The position numbers and the translations under genes are program-made. Source: Leishmania infantum JPCM5 (lineage: Eukaryota > Euglenozoa > Kinetoplastea > Trypanosomatida > Trypanosomatidae). From it: DNA of 64,000 nt. Under the pieces are notes generated by a model. The model was not told the DNA's origin. It worked only from the letters and a program-made list of their open reading frames with translations, and did no database searches. The stretch is from NCBI RefSeq assembly GCF_000002875.2, contig NC_009419.2, positions 1,591,142 to 1,655,141 of the forward strand, written 5' to 3'. Below, piece after piece: positions 1 to 10,497 of this stretch (the stretch's first letter is position 1; every line of letters starts with the position of its first letter).

Positions 1-1483
1 ACTTCACGGCTGTGCTTCTTTCCACGAAGGACCTATGACGTCGGTACCGAGGAGCTGGGGAGAGCGAAAGACGCGGATTTGGCGCCACCTGACCTGCGCT
101 CTCTGTTTTCCATTCGCCACTTCAAAAGAAACGCGCCGCGGCATCTGCGGCGCCATCCGCGGGTGGCCTGTGACCCTTCACCCCTCTCCGACTCTCCCCC
201 CTCTGGGGATTGTGTCTCTCTCTCTACGCTCTCGCCGGCAATGCCTGGTTCTTTTTCTCTACCACTCTTCCTTCTTGTTGCCTCTTTGCTTCCTTGCCTC
301 TCTCTTCGCGGTGCACTACGCCAAAGCAGACGAGAAGAAAAGCAGTCGCCGTCATTGTATTGTCGACGCCTGCGCACGCGCGGTTGGTGTGCACCCAAGC
401 CACCGAGTGTGCCCCCTTAGAAAAAAAAACAAATCGGCTGACTACGTTCGTCCCGTCTTTTTTTTTTCTTGTCCCTGTACGCCTTCATCCTCACCAACGC
501 CGGCTCGACAGTCACGGAAGAGCAACAGCAGCAAAGAAAAAAGCAAAGAGAGGTAAACGGTGCTCGAGGGAGAGTGAGTATCACCACTCTCTCTGCACCT
601 CTGTTTCAACCTTTACTGCATCCGCTCCTCTCCGCTATCTGTTGCCCACCCCCTTTTCCGCTCTTTCTTTTGGCAAGCTTCACATCGCCTCAACAGCGCT
701 ACTTCCCGTTTGCGCCTACACCTCTCTCCCCCTTCGGCGCTCAGCATCCTTTATCATCTTCATATCCCGCAAGCAAGTGGTGGCTGTGCGTGCTGACATA
801 CTGCTGCCTTTTCTCTCTTCGCCGCCGTTCTAGCACAATATACATACATACATACATATGTATATATATATATGTATGTATGTATGTATGTCTATTTGGA
901 CTCTCTGTGGTGACCATCTATTCTCTCTCTCCCGCTTTGCGCATCGCTCAGCTGTCCTTTTTTTTGGTTCAAGGCAAAACAAGAGTGTCTGAAGGTTGCG
1001 TGAGGAGCTTTCAATAACAAGGTGGCGAGAGGGCAACACTCCCAGACTTTATTTGGTCTCCTTGTCCTTGCGTCGCATTGTTTTGGTGTTCTCCGCTTGC
1101 GCTGTGTTGGGCTCCCGCGCACACGCGCCCCCCCTCGCCTGCGCGTCCTTTGGTTTTTGTCGCCTCGTCGGCGCGCTTTTTTTCGCACCCTTGCCCGGTT
1201 TGGGGTGCTCCTCCTACCGCGCTTCATCCAGTTTGCTCGCTAAACAGAAAGGTAGGGAGGTGGTTGGGGTGAGGGGGAGGGAGCAAGGAGCAAAGGAACG
1301 GCGACTTCGGCTGCACGCCTTCGCCTGCATTCCTTGACATCATCGAGCAGCAGCATTCACGGCACAGACTGCGCGCATGCGTACGTGCCAAAAAGACTCA
1401 CAATCACTTCTCCAAGGCGACATCTGAGCTTGGACTCCAACGCCAGCACTTACAACTTGATCTCTCCTAGCGAAAACGGCACG
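1..1483. other. Intergenic / UTR DNA left of first gene
   Basis: No convincing gene. The + strand is C/T-rich with T runs, as in the 3' UTR and trans-splicing region of a trypanosomatid transcription unit. Open frames here are short, overlap in several frames and are Ser/Leu/Phe/Cys-rich, which is the translation of pyrimidine-rich DNA rather than a protein. A TATG/ACAT inverted microsatellite lies at 842-887. The upstream gene that owns the 3' UTR part is outside the window. Confidence 0.7.
842..887. repeat. ACAT/TATG inverted microsatellite
   Basis: An ACAT tetranucleotide run (842-858) is followed by an alternating TA core (859-870) and then by the exact reverse complement of the first arm (871-887). 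The 17-base arms could form a hairpin or cruciform. It sits in non-coding DNA and is probably a slippage product. Confidence 0.85.
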
Positions 1484-2668
1484 ATGAGCTTTGGCGGCTT
1501 TCTTCTCTCGGCCGGACTCTACTTGGTCCTGGTCGCCGTATTTGTGTCGCTCTTTCTGCACATCATGAGCTACCGCTACCGAAGTCAGCAGAACCGGCTT
1601 CTCTACTACCCACAGATTCCTCCAGAGAGCCGAGAGGTCTGCGAAGACCCGGTGACGCTCGGCATCCCCTATGCAGAGCGTGTGTGTGTCACCACTGCTG
1701 ATAAAGTACGATTGTCGGGCTACATGCTATGGCCAGCACCTGCACCGTCCACGGAAAAGAGCGGCAATGCAAGCGTCCCCGAATCGATCGGGCGCGCATC
1801 CTCGAATGCGGCCACCGCAGAGGGAGGCACGCATGCAGAGGTGGATGCATCAGGTAGCGCTACAGACAGTACCAGCGCCGGCAGCGTGGTGCCTGGCAGC
1901 AGCAGAAGCGTTACCATGTCGAGCGGGATGCCGAGTTTTGTGATGCTGTACTTTCACGGAAACGCCGGTAACGTCGGCCATCGCCTGCCTCTTGCTCAGG
2001 CCTTTGTGGCCCACCTGAAGTGCGCGGTCATGATGGTTGACTATCGCGGTTTTGGCCTTAGCGATGACTCGGAGCAGACACAGGAGACGTTGGAGCTGGA
2101 TGCGCAGGCCTGCTTCGACTATCTGTGGCAGGATCCTCGTGTGCCGCGTGATCGTATCATCGTCATGGGCACCAGCCTCGGTGGCGCTGTTTCGATTCAC
2201 TTGGCTGCCAACGAGCGGTACGCCCGCCGCATAGCTGCTGTGATTGTAGAAAACTCCTTCAGCTCCATTAGCGACATGGCCTCTGCACTGAGCCGGCCAA
2301 TCCTGACGAAGCTGGCGAGTCAATGCCCAGGCCTTGCGGTGGGTATCTTCGAGTACTACGTCAAGCCCCTGGCTCTGCGGATAAGTTGGAACAGCGCGCA
2401 GAAGATTACTAAGGTTGTGGTGCCGATGCTCTTCCTCTCTGGTATGCGTGATGAGATAGTGCCACCGGAGCAGATGCGGACACTATACAAGGCCGCGACG
2501 AAGTGTCTGCGCGATGGCAACGGTAGCGACCTCACCGTTCCGCTGCGTCGCTTTCTCGAGTTTGAGGACGGGCGCCACAACAACCTGCCGCTGATGCCCG
2601 GTTACATGAGCGCCCTGCAGGACTTTGTCACGGACGTGCGCAACGCCGGAGCTGCTGCTGTCGTTTGA
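1484..2668 (+). CDS. ABHD13/BEM46-like alpha/beta hydrolase, membrane-anchored
   Basis: Predicted serine hydrolase of 394 residues. The frame is open further upstream, but 1484 is its first ATG. An N-terminal hydrophobic segment (about residues 4-26) should anchor it in a membrane. Catalytic elements are visible: the oxyanion motif HGNAGN beginning at H158, the nucleophile elbow GTSLGGA with Ser231, an acid in GMRDE (Asp323) and the final His365 in DGRHNN. The order and spacing fit the BEM46/ABHD13 family of poorly characterised membrane hydrolases. Between the anchor and the HGNAGN motif lies a Ser/Ala/Thr-rich insertion of roughly 60 residues that I would not expect in animal ABHD13. The substrate is unknown; family members may act as lipases, thioesterases or peptidases. 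Confidence 0.88.
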   Translation: MSFGGFLLSAGLYLVLVAVFVSLFLHIMSYRYRSQQNRLLYYPQIPPESREVCEDPVTLGIPYAERVCVTTADKVRLSGYMLWPAPAPSTEKSGNASVPESIGRASSNAATAEGGTHAEVDASGSATDSTSAGSVVPGSSRSVTMSSGMPSFVMLYFHGNAGNVGHRLPLAQAFVAHLKCAVMMVDYRGFGLSDDSEQTQETLELDAQACFDYLWQDPRVPRDRIIVMGTSLGGAVSIHLAANERYARRIAAVIVENSFSSISDMASALSRPILTKLASQCPGLAVGIFEYYVKPLALRISWNSAQKITKVVVPMLFLSGMRDEIVPPEQMRTLYKAATKCLRDGNGSDLTVPLRRFLEFEDGRHNNLPLMPGYMSALQDFVTDVRNAGAAAVV

Positions 2669-4664
2669 TATTGGCAAGACGGCGTGAGAAGAGCAAAGGC
2701 AAAAGGGAAAGCAACAGCATCAAAAGCATGTGCGTAGGCGATGATACCGCGTGTGCTGGAAAAGCGGAAGCAACTAGGATGGGGACGCAGATTCTCTGAC
2801 CCCTCAACCGCTCTTCCCACGCCCCGCCCCCTGTATCTCGGATGGTCTGCCGCTGTCTCGCTTCTACTCGCGTGCCGCGTCACGTTCTCCCTTCAATCTC
2901 CGCGTCCCTTTTTGATGATCGTTGCGGAGGCTCTTTTGGGCGCATAGGCGTACGTGTCAGGGGAGGAAGGAGGCGGAGGCAGTCAAGGAGGAAGTGATAG
3001 AGGAAGAGTAAGGGCACAAAGGTTGTCGACACGCTGCATGGCGCGGCCATGCGCCACGCGAGAGGTCTGGGGCCGGTATCTGCTTTTTCAGTTTTTTTTT
3101 CTCGGCGTGCCATCATCTGCGACTGGATTGCTCACCCGCCTTGTCTTCTCTCTGGGTTTCTCTGACGCGAAGGGAGAGTGTGGAGGGCTGGAACACAGAG
3201 AGGTCGAGGTTGGTGTTTAGGCAAGCACCCGCACGTAGTTGCTGCGAAGTCACGCGCTGATGCGCATCAGTGATGCCTTCAGCAGCCGACGCGAGGAGAG
3301 CTTCATCTTGTACAGTCTAAACACCTCGCAAAACGAAGAGGGACAACACCGCGCTAGAGGGCTCTTCAAGGATGTGTAGAGGCGACCTACCCTCTACATC
3401 CACCACCCACACCGGGTCACAAGAGAGGGAGACGAAAAGGAAAAAAATGAAGGAGAAGCTAACATGCCGAGTAGAGCGAGATCAAACAGAAGCAAGACTT
3501 TCCTGCACCTGTGTCTGACTGTGCATGTCTGCATTTGTATTTGCATGTGGTTCACGTTGCTGCTACCGACAGACACAGCTCGAGCTGGTGTTTACGACTT
3601 GACTGCCTGTTTGCCTGGGTACGGGCAGCGTCTTTTCTGCTTTTCCATTCCTGATTTTGGCTCGTCACTCCTTTGCTTGTGTGTGTGCACCTCGTGTATC
3701 TGCTGGTGCCCTTCGGTGACTGCAGGCGCTTCGCAAACGCCCTGTTTCTCCCCCTTTTTTCATGCCTGTTCGCACACGCACCGGTATGTTTTCCCGACTT
3801 TTCTTGACTGCGACGGTCCAAGATGCTCTCCCTCGTTCTTTTCTTTCGTCGCTCAGTGTGTTTGTATTATGTTCTGCCGCCCTCTTGCCGAGTTTCTTGC
3901 GAGTGCGCAATCGTGTGAACGGTAGACTTGCCTCGCCGGGCTTTTGTGCTTTGCTTGCTGAGCGGGAAAATTTTTTTATTTTGTTCTCTTTTCCGCGTAT
4001 GCTCCGGAATCGAGGAAGATGCGGATGGCAGGGAAGGCAAGATGAGTGGGGAGAGAGAGGTCGCTTGCATGACGGAGCGGCTTCCATGCGGGCTGCTCAC
4101 TCCTCCTTCCCTACCTCCCTCTTGCCTTTGCCCGTCGCTTCCTTTATTACCATTCCTCGCTCTGCCTTCCCCTTCTGAGAGTCATCTCGGTGACCTCTCA
4201 CTTGCCGTCTGTAGCCGTTTTGCTCCGCCAAATGGTATCCTTCCAGCGTTCACCTTCGATCTTGTCTCGAACAAGTGACCAACTTCGAAGCCCCAACGAT
4301 CAGCCGAACACGCGGCAACACAAAGCAGCCGCGGGGGCAACTAGTCGAGTCTTTTAGACCGGTGCACGTGTGCGGGCTGGTAGCTTACTCGTGGGCTGCA
4401 CCAGTTCGCTGTAGCATCCATTCCCATGTATCTGGTGCTATGCGAGAGCGTTGTTTTTTCAGGTCCCAGGGCGACTGCTTTCTGCGCCGGTGTGCCGCGG
4501 AATTCGCCGAGGCCCTTGCTTTCCATGTGGCCGTCACGCGTGGCGCGTGGGGCGACTAAGCTCCTTTCTTATGTGCGCCGTCTGTCGCCACATTCCCTCC
4601 ACCTTATTCTCCCGTGCCTTCTCTATCCTTCGCTGCGGCTCGCGCGTGCATCGCCGTAACACAC

Positions 4665-4700
<36 letters not shown>

Positions 4701-4942
4701 GAAAAGCACGAAAGGAAAACAGCAACGGAATCGCCGCTCGAGAAAGAAAGAGAACAATCACACGACCACCGGCACCGCCTCAACCGTGCCTCCCGTGCCC
4801 GCACTGCCGACCGCGTCCCTCTATACCTTTGTGTGTGCCCTCACTTCCTACCGCGCCCACTTTAGCTTCGAAGGCCTCAAGTGCCGTTGGTCGTGGTAGT
4901 GGGGGCACCTGTGTGGTGCTTCGCTGAGTCGCTGCCCTCGCC
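2669..4942. other. Intergenic / UTR DNA
   Basis: About 2.3 kb without a supportable gene. It is T/C-rich with T runs near 3093-3102 and 3969-3978, and a long (AC)n tract at 4669-4696. The longest open frame (3464-3925) is Cys/Ser/Phe-rich and looks like translated pyrimidine tract. The last 300 bases presumably hold the splice acceptor for the helicase gene. Confidence 0.65.
4669..4696. repeat. (AC)14 microsatellite
   Basis: Pure dinucleotide run about 250 bases upstream of the helicase start. Comparable AC runs occur at 19231-19253, 27319-27344 and 46610-46633, also in non-coding DNA. Confidence 0.95.
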
Positions 4943-7036
4943 ATGGCGAACACATGGGAAACGATGAAGGGGGTCAAGCTTAGTGAGCCGACCCTCGCGT
5001 TCCTCCGCGACAACATGAAGTTCACGACAATGGCTCCTGTCCAGGCCCGCACCATTCCACTCTTCCTCACCAACTACGACGTAGTTGTGGAGGCCATCAC
5101 CGGCAGCGGCAAGACGCTCGCATACCTTATTCCGTGCCTGGAGATGCTGCTGCGCCCACGGTGCCGCGAGGTAGCAAAGGAGTACAAGAACGCTGTCTTC
5201 GCCGTTCTCGTGCTGCCATCGAGGGAGTTGGCGCAGCAGGTGTTTCAGATTGTAAAGCGCATGTTGCACTTTGTGACGAAAGAGTACAAAAACGGCAGCC
5301 CGGCGAACGGTCTTCCCGCCTACTCGTACCAGTGCTACATCGGCGGACGCGACATCAAGCACGACGTCGAGGAATTCAGCAAGCAGGGCGGCAACGTGCT
5401 AGTCGGCACACCGGGCCGCCTCTACGAACTGCTCGTCTCCTCCAAGCACGCGAACCTCTTTCACTTGAGTCAGTTCGAGCTTCTCATTCTCGACGAGGCT
5501 GATAAGCTGCTCGAGTTCGGCTTCCGGGCAAAACTGGATGCGCTGCTGAAGCGGTTGCCGAAGCAGCGCCGCACCGGTCTGTTCAGTGCGACGCAGACAA
5601 AAGAGCTGACGGAGCTGGCGCGGGCTGGGATGCGCAACCCGGTGTCGGTCACTGTCCGCATCAACTCCCTCAACTCCGCCGACAGCGACACTGCAAAGCC
5701 GCAGATACCCGAGCAGCTCTCTAACTTCTTCGCCTTCACGCGGGCTTCGCAGAAGCTGGACCGCCTCGTTGAGTTCCTGGCGTCGCACAAGGATGAGAAG
5801 GTGCTGGTGTATGTCATGACGTGTGCCAGCGTGGAGTGGCTCTACGAGGCGCTCTCGGCGGTACTGTGGAAAGACGAGGCGGACAACGTCTTCGCCCTCC
5901 ACGGCCAAATGAAATTGGAGAAGCGTCAGAAGGTGCACCGGCAAGTGACGAAGCGCTCGAGATGCGTGCTCGTGTGCACCGACGTGGCGGCACGCGGGTT
6001 GGATATCCCGGAGGTGGGCGTGGTGGTGCAGTACGACCCGCCGGTGGACCCCAACACGTTCATCCACCGCATCGGCCGCACGGCGCGCATGGGGCGCAGT
6101 GGTAAGAGTGTCGTCTTTCTCATGCCGCAGGAGCTGGAGTACATCAATTTCATGCGGCTGCAGAACGTACCTCTCCAGGCGCTAGACGGGGAGCGGGACA
6201 GCGTCGACGCCGCCAAGGATGCGGTGCGTAACATGAACGCGCGACGCACGCTGCTCAGCTCCGAGCTGCCGGATAAGCGGAAGGCGATTCACCAGGCGCA
6301 CCGTGAGAAGCAGCTGAGTCGAAGAGAGCGCCGCCAGCAGCTGCATGAGGCGCATCAAGCGATGGTTGAAGGGAAGAGCCAGCGACTTGCGAAACGGAAG
6401 GAGGTGCTGGGCGACATGTGCGCGAGTCCCTCCATTCTTGCGCTGCGGCGAGAGGAGTGCCGCAATGAGAAGCTGCTGAACCTCGCCACCCGGGCCTTCG
6501 TGTCGTTCCTGCGGGCCTACAAGGAGCACGAGTGCCGCTACATCTTTCAACTGCAGCTCATTGACCTCACCGACCTCACGCACGGCTTCGCGCTTTTCAA
6601 GATCCCCAACTGCGGTGAGATCAAGCGGATGCGTGTGCTGCGCATTCCTTTGCAGGACGAATTCGCTCCGTTTGTGAGGCAGATGGCTACTGAGCTGCGG
6701 GAGAAGCGGCAACGTGCTTCCGAGGAGCATTCAGCCGCGGCAGCTCTGGACGGCGGCGGCGATGACGGCCGAGACGCGAAGAGACACCGCACGGAGCGCA
6801 ACGAGAAGCTGGAGGCGCTGAAGCTGCTGAAGATGTCCAAGTCCGAACGCAGCCGCGCCTGGAAGCAGGCAGAGCTGGACGAGCTGCTCAAAGATAGCTA
6901 TTACGTGAAGATGGAGAGGCGCGGAAAGGTAAACCGGCACGTGGTGGACGAGAAGATGGGCGTGAAAGCAATCGAGAACTCTTTCATGAGTGCGCGAGAG
7001 CGAAAGGAGGCGCAGCTTGCCCGCAAGGCGCGCTGA
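4943..7036 (+). CDS. DDX55: DEAD-box RNA helicase, Spb4/DDX55 type
   Basis: ATP-dependent RNA helicase of 697 residues, expected in the nucleolus, where Spb4/DDX55 acts in 60S pre-ribosome maturation. Motifs in order: Q motif ending at Q34, Walker A AITGSGKT (51-58), PSRELAQ (92-98), GTPGR (155-159), DEAD (184-187), SAT (215-217), ARGLDIP (350-356) and HRIGRTAR (375-382). After the helicase core there is a charged region, then a block around residues 513-560 (FLRAYKEHE followed by IFQLQLIDL) that is the DUF4217 signature of the Spb4 subgroup; this separates it from other DEAD-box proteins. The C-terminus is Lys/Arg/Glu-rich. The ATG at 4943 gives a normal start a few residues before the Q motif. 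It is about 100 residues longer than human DDX55, mostly in charged linkers. Confidence 0.95.
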   Translation: MANTWETMKGVKLSEPTLAFLRDNMKFTTMAPVQARTIPLFLTNYDVVVEAITGSGKTLAYLIPCLEMLLRPRCREVAKEYKNAVFAVLVLPSRELAQQVFQIVKRMLHFVTKEYKNGSPANGLPAYSYQCYIGGRDIKHDVEEFSKQGGNVLVGTPGRLYELLVSSKHANLFHLSQFELLILDEADKLLEFGFRAKLDALLKRLPKQRRTGLFSATQTKELTELARAGMRNPVSVTVRINSLNSADSDTAKPQIPEQLSNFFAFTRASQKLDRLVEFLASHKDEKVLVYVMTCASVEWLYEALSAVLWKDEADNVFALHGQMKLEKRQKVHRQVTKRSRCVLVCTDVAARGLDIPEVGVVVQYDPPVDPNTFIHRIGRTARMGRSGKSVVFLMPQELEYINFMRLQNVPLQALDGERDSVDAAKDAVRNMNARRTLLSSELPDKRKAIHQAHREKQLSRRERRQQLHEAHQAMVEGKSQRLAKRKEVLGDMCASPSILALRREECRNEKLLNLATRAFVSFLRAYKEHECRYIFQLQLIDLTDLTHGFALFKIPNCGEIKRMRVLRIPLQDEFAPFVRQMATELREKRQRASEEHSAAAALDGGGDDGRDAKRHRTERNEKLEALKLLKMSKSERSRAWKQAELDELLKDSYYVKMERRGKVNRHVVDEKMGVKAIENSFMSARERKEAQLARKAR

Positions 7037-8242
7037 TCATCGCCGCAACACATCAGGGACAACACGCCGCATAGGAAAGGACGAAAAATCAGAGACAAGG
7101 AAAGACGGATCGTGCAAGCGCTGCAATCTTCGAACGCTTCCTCTCTGTGCGTGCCTTTCTCTCTTTCTTCCCACACATCTCCGCTGGAGTGGCGTTTCTG
7201 CTCCCAGCACCTACGCACTGCTGTCGATGCATTTGCAGCAGTATCATCCGCTACGCTACCTTGGTTTACCGCGAGAAAAGGAGCCGACAGACCTCATGAA
7301 AGAACGGCAGTCGGCAACGCTCGCGGGACAGTGTTGTCCGTGCCCTGAGCGAGAGAGAGAGACGCGAGTACATTAACTCGATTAATCAAGTTGGAGGGAA
7401 CGCATCGACGGGGTCAACTCTAATGTGCAGCGAAGCGTAGGTCAGACGCCGCAAGCGCGGGCTTGAGCACGAAAGTACAAACAAACGCAGCAGCACAAGC
7501 AGAAGGGAGAAGGAGGGGGGAGCTGAGCAAAGGAAGTACGCTGCAGCCGCGCTGACATCACTCACTCGTTGCACTACGATAGCGTTGGCGCATCGACTCT
7601 GGACTGCTTTTGAAGTGGGGGGCCCAGCTAGGTGTTACTCTTTTCTTGACCTTGTGTGCTGGCGTGCTGCGCAGACGACGACAGCCTGCGCGATGGCCTG
7701 CCTCGTTGGCTGTAGGACTCGTGATGGGGGATGCCGGCCGTCTTTGCCGCTCTTTGCCTCTGCACCGACGACCTCTGCGGGCCGGATGAGCGTTACCATC
7801 TTTCCACTCTCTCTTCCTTCTTCTTTACCGTTCGTGTCTCGCCTCTTCTCGGTACTTCTCTCACCGTGCAGCAGCGCGCGGCAGGCCAGGGATAGGGAAA
7901 GCATCCCAGCACCACTGCACGTGCGAAAGAAACGGAAGGCGAAAGCATACATTCACCGATTGAAACTCCTTCCACGCCGAAGCACACATCGGCGCAAACG
8001 CTTTGCCGGCGGACACTCTCTCTCTTTCACTGACCGGGATGCGCATCTCTGCGCATGAATGGACAGCGTAGCGTCAGCTCTGCCCTTCTCGTGCGCATCT
8101 GCCTCTCCTATTGCTGGCCGTTCACCGTCTTCCTTTCTCTGCGTTCTCACCCGCTTCCGCTTTTGCCATTGACTGTGACGTGCAAGAGGCCGCTCCTCGT
8201 GACTGTTATGTTGTGGGCTTATATGAGCTGGGGGCATGTGTG
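7037..8242. other. Intergenic / UTR DNA
   Basis: About 1.2 kb without a supportable gene. A C/T-rich stretch around 7795-7870 and another at 8085-8160 are suitable polypyrimidine tracts for processing the downstream J-protein mRNA. Confidence 0.6.
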
Positions 8243-9403
8243 ATGCTGAAGGATTACTACGCTATTCTCGATGTACTGCCCCACGCCTCCGGCGAGGAGA
8301 TTCGCCGCGCCTTCAAGCGTCTGGCGCTCCAGTTCCATCCGGACAAGATGGGCGGTGGCGCGGCGACAGAGTTGACCTCCACAGTAGATGCTGACAGGCA
8401 CCGTGTCGCCGCAAAGAGAGATGAGAATGCATCAGCCAACGCAAGCGTTGCGCGCTCAAATGCAGCGGCGGCCTCGTGCCAGCCCCTCTCGAGGGACTTC
8501 ACGGACATTCAAGAGGCCTACGAAGTCCTGGGTGACGTTGCGCGGCGCTATCTGTATGACATGAACTACCAAGAGCTGTTGGCCGTACAGCAGCAGCGTC
8601 AGCAGGAGGAGCGAAAGCGCTGCGACTCCCACGCACGGGCTGTGGCGGAGGCGGCTCGACAGGCCCGCGAGCGTGAGCGCTTGCAACAGCAGCAACAGAG
8701 CCCTCAACCGCGCAACATCAACACATTTTCCACAATGGAATCCATCGCCGCCGGGGGCCTTCGCGCCAATGCCCCTGGCTCCTCTCCGCCTCAGCACGGT
8801 GCACCCCATACTCTCGGGCGAGGAGCGGAGGACATCGGTGCCGCTTCGCCTACCCTGCCACCCGATGATGCGCCTCAGCGCAGGCAACCGTGTCAGAAGC
8901 TGGCGCCAGCAGAAAAAGAGAAGGATGGTGACTGTTCGCTAAGAGACCTTGAGCGCGATGCGGGTGGTGGCGGTGGTCTGTCGCAGGCTCGTTGCTGTTT
9001 CACCGCGCCGACCCGGCCACGCGAGGTCGGCAGCCGCCCCAAGGAGTGCCGAGCAAAGAGACACGGGTGCGAGCGCGATACTAACGAGCGTCTCACCTCG
9101 AGCCACACGCAGAGACGCCTCAGCTGTGCTGACACCAAGCACGCACGACAGCACATGGCAGCAACCGTGCCGGCTATGTTTGTGCTGTCGAGTTCCTTGC
9201 CGTTCAGTTGGGGTGAGACGTCCGCGCAGACGTGCCCGTCTGTAGTCGAACCTAGCGGCTCACGTGGGAGGCAGTGGCACCGTCACACTGCGCCGCGCAA
9301 CGACGGGGAGACTGAAGAGCCCGAGTTGCCGATGGAGTACTACTATCAGCGCTCTATCGAACGAACTCTGCGCGTGTTTTTCAGCGTGCCTCATGCAGAG
9401 TGA
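8243..9403 (+). CDS. J-domain (DnaJ/Hsp40) protein with interrupted J domain
   Basis: Predicted Hsp70 co-chaperone of 386 residues. The first in-frame ATG (8243) places the J domain at the extreme N-terminus: helix I around DYYAIL (4-9), helix II around residues 18-31, and the obligatory HPD tripeptide at 32-34. Helix III is recognisable at about 85-96 (DIQEAYEVL), so the loop after HPD carries an insertion of roughly 45 Ala/Ser/Thr-rich residues. No Gly/Phe region or CxxCxGxG zinc modules follow, so it would be a class III J protein. A Gln/Arg-rich helix follows (about 112-150), then a long low-complexity Ser/Pro/Arg region. No membrane segment or targeting signal is obvious. The Hsp70 partner and the client are unknown. 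Confidence 0.85.
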   Translation: MLKDYYAILDVLPHASGEEIRRAFKRLALQFHPDKMGGGAATELTSTVDADRHRVAAKRDENASANASVARSNAAAASCQPLSRDFTDIQEAYEVLGDVARRYLYDMNYQELLAVQQQRQQEERKRCDSHARAVAEAARQARERERLQQQQQSPQPRNINTFSTMESIAAGGLRANAPGSSPPQHGAPHTLGRGAEDIGAASPTLPPDDAPQRRQPCQKLAPAEKEKDGDCSLRDLERDAGGGGGLSQARCCFTAPTRPREVGSRPKECRAKRHGCERDTNERLTSSHTQRRLSCADTKHARQHMAATVPAMFVLSSSLPFSWGETSAQTCPSVVEPSGSRGRQWHRHTAPRNDGETEEPELPMEYYYQRSIERTLRVFFSVPHAE

Positions 9404-9783
9404 GACATGGTTGTTTCTACGTTTCTTCTGCCTTTTCCTCCCTGCGCATTTTCTGTGACACTGCTTGGCTTGTTTTTGCTTAAGCTGTGTTGTTGAGTCC
9501 TTCACAAGTGGGCAATATGGATCGTGTGTGAGTATGTGCGTGTGTTCTTGGGCGGGCACGTGAGTTATCTCATATATGTGTGTGCATGTGCGTATGAATG
9601 CCCTATATATATATATACGGCTGTTTTGGTTTCCTTTTGCGTTTTCTTTTCTGCATCACCGCTAGACCTGACATCATGTACCATAGTCTTTTCTTTTGTT
9701 GCCTCTTTTCGGGCTTTGTTTGTACTGGGTGGAGCCCCCCTCCTCCCCCCCCGTACTTGCCTCCGTCTCCTTCCTTCACCTTT

Positions 9784-9817
9784 TTCCGGATTTCCGAGAA
9801 CACTCGGAAATCCAGAA
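9784..9817. repeat. Hairpin, 11-bp perfect stem with 4-nt loop
   Basis: The arm GGATTTCCGAG (9788-9798) is followed by loop AACA and its exact reverse complement (9803-9813). Beyond one C/A mismatch, three more pairs form, extending the structure to 9784-9817. It lies about 385 bases after the J-protein stop codon, so it would be a stable stem-loop in that mRNA's 3' UTR or in the intercistronic precursor. Confidence 0.85.
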
Positions 9818-9956
9818 GCCCTACTGCCGGGGCGGCAGCAGCAGCAGCAGACACACTCTTCTCTGTTCTCCTTGCGCATTGTGCGCACGCTCATTTTTGT
9901 ATTTTCTCTGTGTGTGCGTGCGGTGGCACTCATCCTTTTCCCACTGTGCTGCGCTT

Positions 9957-9998
9957 TGCGCTCGCCGGTGCTGTGGCGCCACAACACCGGCGAGCGCA
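9957..9998. repeat. 42-bp near-perfect palindrome
   Basis: Arms of 21 bases, 9957-9977 and 9978-9998, are reverse complements except for one C/A pair (9971 with 9984). The outer arms contain GCTCGCCGGTG and its complement; the centre TGTGGCGCCACA is itself a perfect 12-bp palindrome. Both strands therefore translate almost the same peptide across it. It could extrude as a cruciform in DNA or fold as a long hairpin in RNA. Confidence 0.9.
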
Positions 9999-10497
9999 GG
10001 GAGGCAAACGAGGCAACAAACAGAATACGCAACTCGTCCCCGTCTTCTTGCTCAACTACAAGAAGAATGCGCAACGAAAAAAGAAACTCGCATACGCAGA
10101 GGGGTAGGGGAAGGCACTATCACAGTCAGGGAGAGGGTTTCACGGACTCAACTTCTTGCGATGACAGAACGTAGAACCACTGCTCAGCAGTTGGTGTATC
10201 GCGGGCGTGCGCCTCGTGCGCAACGACATGGGGTGCCCGCCCACGAGGAGGCGGGCAAGATTGAGGAGGCTGCGTACTTTTTACTCTTGTAAAGATGTGT
10301 GCCTTGCCCTCCGCCTTAGCGGCTTCCCTTGCGGATATGAATGCCCCCACCCTGCGAAGGAGGCGGCATCGCTCTAGCTCTTCTCTTTGCACGCACACGC
10401 AAATGCGCATACGCCTTTACGATTTTCCCATCTCCCCCAATGATGTTTTTTTTTTTCTCTTCCTTCTGGGAGCTAATCAAAGGCTAGGAAACCAACG

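Larger units (their letters stand above)
9404..10497. other. Intergenic / UTR DNA with two strong inverted repeats
   Basis: No gene is supportable, but two well-formed inverted repeats lie in this region (9784-9817 and 9957-9998), together with an AT run near 9604-9615 and a CAG run near 9835-9850. Overlapping open frames in several phases are low-complexity. A T-rich tract at 10445-10467 just before 10498 would serve as splice-acceptor tract for the next gene. Confidence 0.65.

Noticed and set aside
955..985. Sequence resembling a tRNA B-box (GGTTCAAGGC)
   Set aside because: No A-box, acceptor stem or cloverleaf could be formed around it.
3464..3925. 153-codon + frame between the hydrolase and helicase genes
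   Set aside because: Cys/Ser/Phe-rich translation of pyrimidine-rich DNA and poor third-position bias; it reads as UTR.
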